Source: Thermoleophilia bacterium
Lineage (GTDB): Bacteria; Actinomycetota; Thermoleophilia; Gaiellales; Gaiellaceae
Direction: 5' to 3'
NCBI GenBank assembly: GCA_014534415.1
Contig: JACVRM010000098.1
Span: 1 to 8,073 of the forward strand
DNA: 8,073 bases
A program made the translations under genes and the position numbers. The notes under the pieces are model-generated. The model had not been told where the DNA came from. It searched no databases and was given only the letters and a program-made list of their open reading frames with translations. This document shows, in pieces, positions 5,022-8,073 of the stretch (position 1 is its first letter; the number at the start of each line of letters is the position of its first letter).

Positions 5022-5495
5022 ATGGACGAGCGGCGGCGGCTGGGCAAGGCGGAGCGCCAGCGGCTGATCGGCAGCCTCGTGGCCCGGCGGCGGCTCGGGA
5101 CGCAGCACGAGGTGCGCGACGCGCTCGCGAGCGCGGGCTGCGTCGTCACCCAGGCGACCGTCTCACGCGATATTCGCGAGCTCGGGCTCGAGAAGACGGA
5201 CGACGAGCTCGGGCGCCCGCGCTATGTCGTCGCCCACGCACGGCGGCGCCGCGCGCCGCGTGAGAGCCTGGAGGCGGTGCTCGCGCAGTTCGGTCGGCGC
5301 GCGCTCGCCGCGGCGAACCTCGTCGTCGTCCACTCGGAGCTCGGCTCCGCGCCGGCGATTGCGCGGGCGCTCGACCGGCTCGGGCATCCCCGCGTGGTGG
5401 GGACGCTCGCCGGCGACGACACCGTGCTCGTCGTCACGGCGACCGCGCGCGACGCGCGTGCGCTCGCGCGCGAGCTGGACGCACTCGTCGCCTGA
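5022..5495 (+). CDS. argR: Arginine repressor ArgR
   Basis: Arginine-sensing transcription factor of 157 residues, the normal ArgR length. The N-terminal winged helix (~8-75) contains the recognition helix TQATVSRDIRELGLEK, with the conserved Ser48-Arg49 pair that contacts DNA in this family. The C-terminal domain (~82-157) forms the hexamer and binds arginine; it has the diagnostic GTLAGDDTVLVV, with Asp132-Asp133 as the arginine-binding acidic pair. The segment usually reading PGxAxxxAxxxD is here LGSAPAIARALD, without the Pro. It is divergent from the membrane-protein operon across 57 bp and has no ribosome site (see the leaderless promoter). No arginine biosynthesis gene lies in the window, so it acts on distant targets or on itself. 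A GC-rich hairpin follows the stop. Confidence 0.95.
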   Translation: MDERRRLGKAERQRLIGSLVARRRLGTQHEVRDALASAGCVVTQATVSRDIRELGLEKTDDELGRPRYVVAHARRRRAPRESLEAVLAQFGRRALAAANLVVVHSELGSAPAIARALDRLGHPRVVGTLAGDDTVLVVTATARDARALARELDALVA

Positions 5496-5501
5496 GGGCT
5501 G

Positions 5502-5524
5502 GCCGCGCCGAGCGGAGGCGCGGC
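5502..5524 (+). terminator. GC-rich hairpin after argR, probable terminator
   Basis: GCCGCGCC (5502-5509) pairs perfectly with GGCGCGGC (5517-5524) around the loop GAGCGGA. It lies 6 bases after the argR stop. Its 8-bp all-GC stem makes it the best terminator candidate in the window, though it has no T-run. It runs directly into the tandem hairpin repeats. Confidence 0.55.
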
Positions 5525-5627
5525 GGACACGCCGAGTCACTGCCCTCGGCGGACGGCGGACGCGCCGAGGCACTGCCCTCGGCGGACGGCGGACGCGCCG
5601 AGTCACTGCCCTCGGCGGACGGCGGAC
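5521..5627. repeat. Three tandem 33-bp hairpin repeats (plus partial fourth)
   Basis: Units at 5521-5553, 5554-5586 and 5587-5619 are nearly identical (one base different in each of the first two relative to the third); a partial fourth begins at 5620. Each contains CGCCGAG and CTCGGCG as inverted arms (5530-5551, 5563-5584, 5596-5617) around an 8-base loop ending CACTGCC. The array can therefore fold into a row of three identical stem-loops. There are no spacers, so it is not CRISPR. Confidence 0.85.
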
Positions 5628-5657
5628 GGCTCCATCGCCGGCCACCCCCGGGTGGAT

Positions 5658-5783
5658 GAATCGTCACGCTCTCGTTGCATTCAGCCCGTCCGCGCGAGCC
5701 ACTTCGGCGGGGACAGTCCCCGCCGGAGTGCGGTGCGCGATGGTGTGGGGGAATCGTCTCGCTTTCGTTGCGCTGGACCTGTC
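5658..5783 (+). repeat. Imperfect 33-bp direct repeat, 93 bp apart
   Basis: 5658-5690 and 5751-5783 both begin GAATCGTC, continue CGCT and TCGTTGC, and end GTC, with 25 of 33 positions the same. Both are followed a few bases later by CGCGAG. The first copy is followed by the GGGGACAGTCCCC palindrome and the second is not. Confidence 0.55.
5705..5725. repeat. 21-bp perfect palindrome with GGGACAGTCCC core
   Basis: CGGCGGGGAC and GTCCCCGCCG are perfect 10-base inverted arms around a single A (5715). Allowing one G-T pair, the symmetry extends to 5702-5728. The 11-base core GGGACAGTCCC (5710-5720) recurs at 7940-7950, so this is a repeated palindromic element of REP type rather than a one-off terminator. 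Confidence 0.7.
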
Positions 5784-5868
5784 ATCGCGAGGCAGGTGCG
5801 CGATTTCCTCCTCCATGTGCGGCGCGCCGACGCGCAGGCGGCGCCGAGTCTCGCGAGCGCCGGCCGCG

Positions 5869-6156
5869 CTAGTCCGCGCGGATCTCGAGGTTGGGGCCGG
5901 GCGGCTCGTGCTCGCCGAGCGCTTTGAAGGCGTCGGCGCCAAGGTCGAGCTCGACGCGTCCGTCCGTGATGGAGGCGACGCGCTCGGCGGGCACGTAGCG
6001 GTTCTCTTGCAGCAGCCCAGGTGTCACGACGAGTCCGTTGAAGATGTCCTTGCCCGAGTCGCCGACCACGTCGTCGACGTGTCCGAGCGCGGCGCCGTCG
6101 GAGCCGACCACCTCCCAGCCGCGCTCGATCACGAGCCAGGAGACCGGATCTGCCAT
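5869..6156 (-). CDS. PRC-barrel-like small protein
   Basis: Protein of 95 residues resembling the PRC-barrel/DUF2171 type: WLVIERGWEVVGSDGAALG, then HVDDVVGDSGKDIFNGLVV, then RYVPAERVASITDGRVEL. That is the usual pattern of a small beta barrel with 'X-G-x-x-x-G-x-V' and 'VPAERV' segments. Such domains occur in RimM and photosynthetic reaction centre H subunits and as stand-alone stress-associated proteins; no specific role can be given. There is no signal peptide or membrane segment. ATG 6156 shares one base with the stop of the preceding gene (TGATG), so the two are co-transcribed and probably coupled. The open frame continues far upstream to 7080, but that extension overlaps two other genes out of frame and is not real. 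Confidence 0.75.
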   Translation of the reverse strand: MADPVSWLVIERGWEVVGSDGAALGHVDDVVGDSGKDIFNGLVVTPGLLQENRYVPAERVASITDGRVELDLGADAFKALGEHEPPGPNLEIRAD

Positions 6157-6848
6157 CACACGGCCCGTCCGCCGACGTACCAAACGGGTCCCTGCGTATC
6201 GACGGGTTGCGTGTCGGAAAGAGCCCGTAGGATGCGGAGCCGGCCGGTGATCCCCTCGCCGTCGAGCCGCTCGAGGCAGCGGCGCACCATCGCCGCAGGA
6301 GCCCCGTAGCCGAACCGCCGAGCGCACCGAAACCGGAAGGCCAATCGCTCGCCGTCGCGCGCGGGGTTGACCGGCCCGAGGAGCAGCGCGCCGCGCTCGA
6401 GGTGGTCGCTCGAGTCGAGCTCGACTTCGGCGTAGATGTCGCTCCAGTCGTCGGGAAGCCCGGCCAGCTCGGCGTCCCAGTCCGGTGCGAGCGGTTCGGC
6501 GCGCCAGGTCGGCCGTCCGGTGGCCGGCGCTGCGGCGTCTGTCCGAGCTGGAGTCGTCGCGTGCCCCTGTTCGCTCGTCGAGGTCGCCGACACGAGTTCG
6601 AGCCTGCCGCCGATGCGCTCCCGCTCGAGGCGGCCGAGCAGGCGCCGTAGCGCGTCTTCGCCCGGCCCGCCCACGCGCGCGCACGTGAAGCGCACCTCGG
6701 GGCCGGAACGTCCGGACATGAGCGGCGCAAGCAGCGCGCTCGCCCGCTCGGCGCGGCCCTCGTCGTCGACGCGGAGCAACAGCCGCGCGTCGCCCCAATC
6801 CTCGGGGAGCGACGTCCGGATCTCGCGCCACTGCCGGAGAAGCGTCAA
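6156..6848 (-). CDS. Unrecognised protein made of two copies of one domain
   Basis: Protein of 230 residues that I cannot assign to a family. It contains an internal duplication: residues ~7-90 and ~124-211 share W-x-x-E/I-x-x-x-LP-(E/D)-DW-x-D near the start (LPEDW 14-18, LPDDW 131-135), a central A-x-LL-x-P, F-x-C-AR, then RR-x-x-x-RL-(x)-E-x-I-x-GRL near the end. A ~33-residue Ala/Thr/Pro-rich linker (91-123) joins them. No signal peptide or membrane helix is seen, so it is probably cytoplasmic. It starts with TTG 6848; there is no ribosome site but a TACGCT box 7 bases upstream, fitting a leaderless start. It is the first gene of a two-gene unit with the PRC-barrel-like gene and is divergent from the E1 alpha gene across 29 bp. 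Confidence 0.75.
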   Translation of the reverse strand: MTLLRQWREIRTSLPEDWGDARLLLRVDDEGRAERASALLAPLMSGRSGPEVRFTCARVGGPGEDALRRLLGRLERERIGGRLELVSATSTSEQGHATTPARTDAAAPATGRPTWRAEPLAPDWDAELAGLPDDWSDIYAEVELDSSDHLERGALLLGPVNPARDGERLAFRFRCARRFGYGAPAAMVRRCLERLDGEGITGRLRILRALSDTQPVDTQGPVWYVGGRAV

Positions 6849-6855
6849 GGCGGCC

Positions 6856-6861
6856 AGCGTA
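6856..6861 (-). promoter_or_regulatory. Candidate -10 box (TACGCT) for the minus-strand pair
   Basis: On the minus strand TACGCT is followed by GGCCGCC (7 bases) and then TTG 6848. It lies only two bases from the opposite-strand -10 box at 6864-6869, so the two promoters are back to back and each must use upstream contacts inside the other gene. Confidence 0.35.
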
Positions 6862-6863
6862 CA

Positions 6864-6869
6864 TAGACT
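6864..6869 (+). promoter_or_regulatory. Candidate -10 box (TAGACT) of the E1 alpha gene, leaderless
   Basis: TAGACT, within CATAGACT as at 2157-2164, ends 8 bases before GTG 6878. There is no Shine-Dalgarno sequence between them (GAGAAGCC), which supports a leaderless transcript beginning at or near the GTG. Confidence 0.45.
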
Positions 6870-6877
6870 GAGAAGCC

Positions 6878-7849
6878 GTGGCGAAGGTCGAGAAACGAGG
6901 CGCGCTGTCCGCCGAGCAGCTGCGCGAGTTCTTCCGCGAGATGCTGCTCATCCGTCGCTTCGAGGAGCGCGTCGAGGAGCGCTTTCGCGCCGGCGAGCTG
7001 CCCGGCTTCCTGCACGTCGCGATCGGCCAGGAGGCCGTCGCGGTCGGCGTCTGCCGCGCGCTCGAGGAGGGCGACGTCATGGCGTCGACCCACCGCGCGC
7101 ACGGTCACACGCTCGCGCTCGGCACCCATCCCAACGAGGTGATGGCGGAGCTCTACGGCAAGCTCGAGGGTTGCTCCCACGGCTACGGCGGCTCGATGCA
7201 CCTGTACGACATCGAGCGCGGCAACCTCGGCGCAAACGCGGTCGTCGGCGGCGGTCTGCCTGCCGTCGTCGGGGCGGCCCTCGCCTTCAAGCTGCGTGAG
7301 GAGCCTCGCGTGGCGCTCGCATTCTTCGGCGACGGCGCCACGAACATCGGCACCTTCCACGAGTCGCTGAACCTCGCGCAGGTCTGGCAGGTGCCGGCCG
7401 TCTTCGTCTGCGAGATGAACCACTGGGCCGAGTCGACGCCCGTGGCACAGCACGCGCCGATCGACGACTTCACGAAGCGCGCGCTCGCGTACGACATGGC
7501 GTCCGCGCAGGTGGACGGGCAGGACGTCGAGGCAGTGCACGCCGCCGCGGTGGAGGCGCTCGACCACGCGCGCGGCGGCAACGGCCCGTTCTTCCTCGTC
7601 TGCGAGACGTACCGGCTGACCGGCCACTACGTCGGCGATCCGCAGGTCTACCGCCCGAAGGGTGAGCAGCAGGAGCTGCGCGAGACCCAGGATCCGCTCA
7701 CGAAGCTCCGCCAGCGGCTCGAGCTCTCCGACGGCGACGTGGAGGAGCTGGAGCGCGAGGTCGGCGAGCTCGTGGACGCTTCCGTGCAGTTCGCCCAGAA
7801 CGGCACCGACCCGAAGCCCGAGGACGCGCTGAAGAATGTCTACGCATAG
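6878..7849 (+). CDS. Thiamine-diphosphate-dependent dehydrogenase E1 component, alpha subunit (PdhA/AcoA type)
   Basis: Alpha subunit of the E1 enzyme of a 2-oxoacid or acetoin dehydrogenase complex, which decarboxylates (or cleaves) its substrate on thiamine diphosphate and hands the acyl group to the lipoyl E2. It has 323 residues, normal for AcoA/PdhA. Visible motifs are FLHVAIGQEAVAVG (~44-57), THRAHGHTLALG (71-82), HGYGGSMHLYD (101-111), GANAVVGGGLPAVVGAALA (118-136), the cofactor motif GDG at 151-153 with Asp152 as the expected Mg ligand, and its distal end at 180-181. The distal end reads EMNHWAESTP where most relatives have ENN: the second Asn (Asn181, the metal ligand position) is kept and the first is Met180. 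Substrate cannot be told from sequence. No E1 beta or E2 gene follows within the 224 bases visible, which is unusual. GTG start, apparently leaderless. Confidence 0.92.
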   Translation: MAKVEKRGALSAEQLREFFREMLLIRRFEERVEERFRAGELPGFLHVAIGQEAVAVGVCRALEEGDVMASTHRAHGHTLALGTHPNEVMAELYGKLEGCSHGYGGSMHLYDIERGNLGANAVVGGGLPAVVGAALAFKLREEPRVALAFFGDGATNIGTFHESLNLAQVWQVPAVFVCEMNHWAESTPVAQHAPIDDFTKRALAYDMASAQVDGQDVEAVHAAAVEALDHARGGNGPFFLVCETYRLTGHYVGDPQVYRPKGEQQELRETQDPLTKLRQRLELSDGDVEELEREVGELVDASVQFAQNGTDPKPEDALKNVYA

Positions 7850-7859
7850 GGAACGTTCC
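7850..7859. other. 10-bp perfect palindrome GGAACGTTCC right after the E1 alpha stop
   Basis: The palindrome begins one base after the TAG stop (7847-7849). It has no loop, so it is not a good RNA hairpin. It could be a protein-binding or restriction-type site or chance. Confidence 0.35.
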
Positions 7860-7900
7860 ACAAACGCAGACCCGCCCACCCGGCCCCGCCGCCCAGCGCG

Positions 7901-7951
7901 CGTGTCCAGGAACGACACGGCCGTTTGCGCCGGGTCGGAGGGACAGTCCCT
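7901..7951. repeat. REP-like composite: CGTGTC hairpin plus GGGACAGTCCC palindrome
   Basis: CGTGTC (7901-7906) pairs with GACACG (7914-7919) around a 7-base loop. Twenty bases later AGGGAC (7939-7944) pairs with GTCCCT (7946-7951) around a single A. The 11-base core of the second element (7940-7950) is identical to that at 5710-5720. Two short palindromes spaced like this resemble extragenic repeats associated with RAYT/IS200-type transposases; no transposase gene is present in the window. Confidence 0.55.
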
Positions 7952-7981
7952 AGGAGGGGTTGGCGAAATAAGCGGTGAGCG

Positions 7982-8073
7982 GTGCCACTAGATCCGGGCA
8001 TTGCTCGCTACGTCGAGGCGCTTCGGGATGCCTCGGTCGAGACGTTTGATTCGTGTCAGGGAGGCGAGGGACA
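7982..8073 (+). CDS. Start of a small conserved protein (IARYVEALR...ETFDSCQGGEG type), cut by window end
   Basis: From GTG 7982 the frame is open to the window end (30 residues): PLDPGIARYVEALRDASVE followed by TFDSCQGGEG. I recall small bacterial and phage proteins with the same opening, a helix ending 'L-x-x-x-G-I-E-T-F/Y-E-S-C-x-GG-E-GH'; no function is known to me. A stop (TGA 7976-7978) lies just upstream in frame, so GTG 7982 is the only start seen. AGGAGGGG at 7952-7959 is too far (about 23 bases) to be its normal ribosome site; GGTGAGCG just upstream is weak. The stretch 7960-8073 is less GC-rich than its neighbours, which could mean a recently acquired gene. Confidence 0.6.
   Translation, partial: MPLDPGIARYVEALRDASVETFDSCQGGEG

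Larger units (their letters stand above)
5496..5868. other. 373-bp region without a gene, between argR and the PRC-barrel gene
   Basis: The two flanking genes converge here. Open frames exist on both strands, but all are low-complexity Arg/Ser/Ala-rich products of high GC, with no domain and no ribosome site. The region holds the argR hairpin, the three 33-bp hairpin repeats, an imperfect 33-bp direct repeat and a 21-bp palindrome. A decamer GGTGCGCGAT also appears twice (5732-5741 and 5795-5804). It looks like a landing site for small palindromic repeats. Confidence 0.7.

Noticed and set aside
4965..5108. Longer start (5108) for the DUF4235-like gene
   Set aside because: It would run through the argR promoter and first codons, adds Pro-rich sequence unlike the family, and lacks a ribosome site.
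5521..5627. CRISPR-like array
   Set aside because: The 33-bp units abut with no unique spacers, and no cas genes are present.
5434..5667. Minus-strand frame encoding a repeated RPPSAEGS peptide
   Set aside because: The repetition comes from the 33-bp DNA repeat (11 codons); the frame has no ribosome site, no domain, and half of it lies opposite argR.
6157..7080. N-terminal extension of the PRC-barrel-like gene
   Set aside because: It overlaps the duplicated-domain gene and the E1 alpha gene in other frames, and the composition changes abruptly at ATG 6156, where the PRC-like domain begins.
6845..7918. Long minus-strand open frame opposite the E1 alpha gene
   Set aside because: The plus-strand frame has all family motifs; the antisense product is His/Arg/Val-rich with no recognisable domain.

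Overview
The window is very GC-rich with dense, often overlapping genes, GTG/TTG starts, and several promoters whose -10 box sits 7-8 bases before the start codon (leaderless genes). Together with the gene families present (DUF3618, Actinobacterial Holin-X, DUF4235-like, class E-like sortase, ArgR), this suggests a high-GC actinobacterium. A deep lineage such as Thermoleophilia/Gaiellales is my best guess, from general impression only.

Layout. 1-772: 3' end of pheT (Phe-tRNA synthetase beta). 773-932: gap with two stem-loops. 933-2121: a secreted Cys-repeat/Val-Thr-repeat protein ending in LPRTR, overlapped by a compact sortase. 2183-2866: a secreted protein with two cupredoxin-like domains, the second without most copper ligands. 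2892-4964 (minus): five overlapping genes for small membrane proteins (DUF4235-like, an unrecognised tail-anchored protein, Holin-X-like, DUF3618, YihY/BrkB). 5022-5495: argR, divergent from that operon. 5496-5868: no gene; a GC hairpin, three 33-bp tandem hairpin repeats, a strong GGGACAGTCCC palindrome and an imperfect direct repeat. 5869-6848 (minus): a PRC-barrel-like protein and, upstream of it, an unrecognised protein made of two copies of one domain. 6878-7849: a thiamine-diphosphate dehydrogenase E1 alpha subunit, divergent from the previous pair across only 29 bp. 7850-7981: palindromic, REP-like DNA. 7982-8073: start of a small conserved gene cut by the window end.

How they fit together. 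The 933-2121 pair looks like a cell-surface protein with its own sortase, although the substrate lacks the usual C-terminal membrane anchor. The minus-strand membrane operon looks like a translationally coupled envelope module. pheT and argR border an arginine biosynthesis cluster in mycobacteria; here they lie about 4 kb apart with no arg biosynthetic gene between them. No phage, CRISPR array, tRNA or rRNA gene was seen. The least explained parts are the LPRTR/sortase pair, the half-degenerate cupredoxin, the duplicated-domain protein, and the palindromic repeats at 5496-5868 and 7901-7951.
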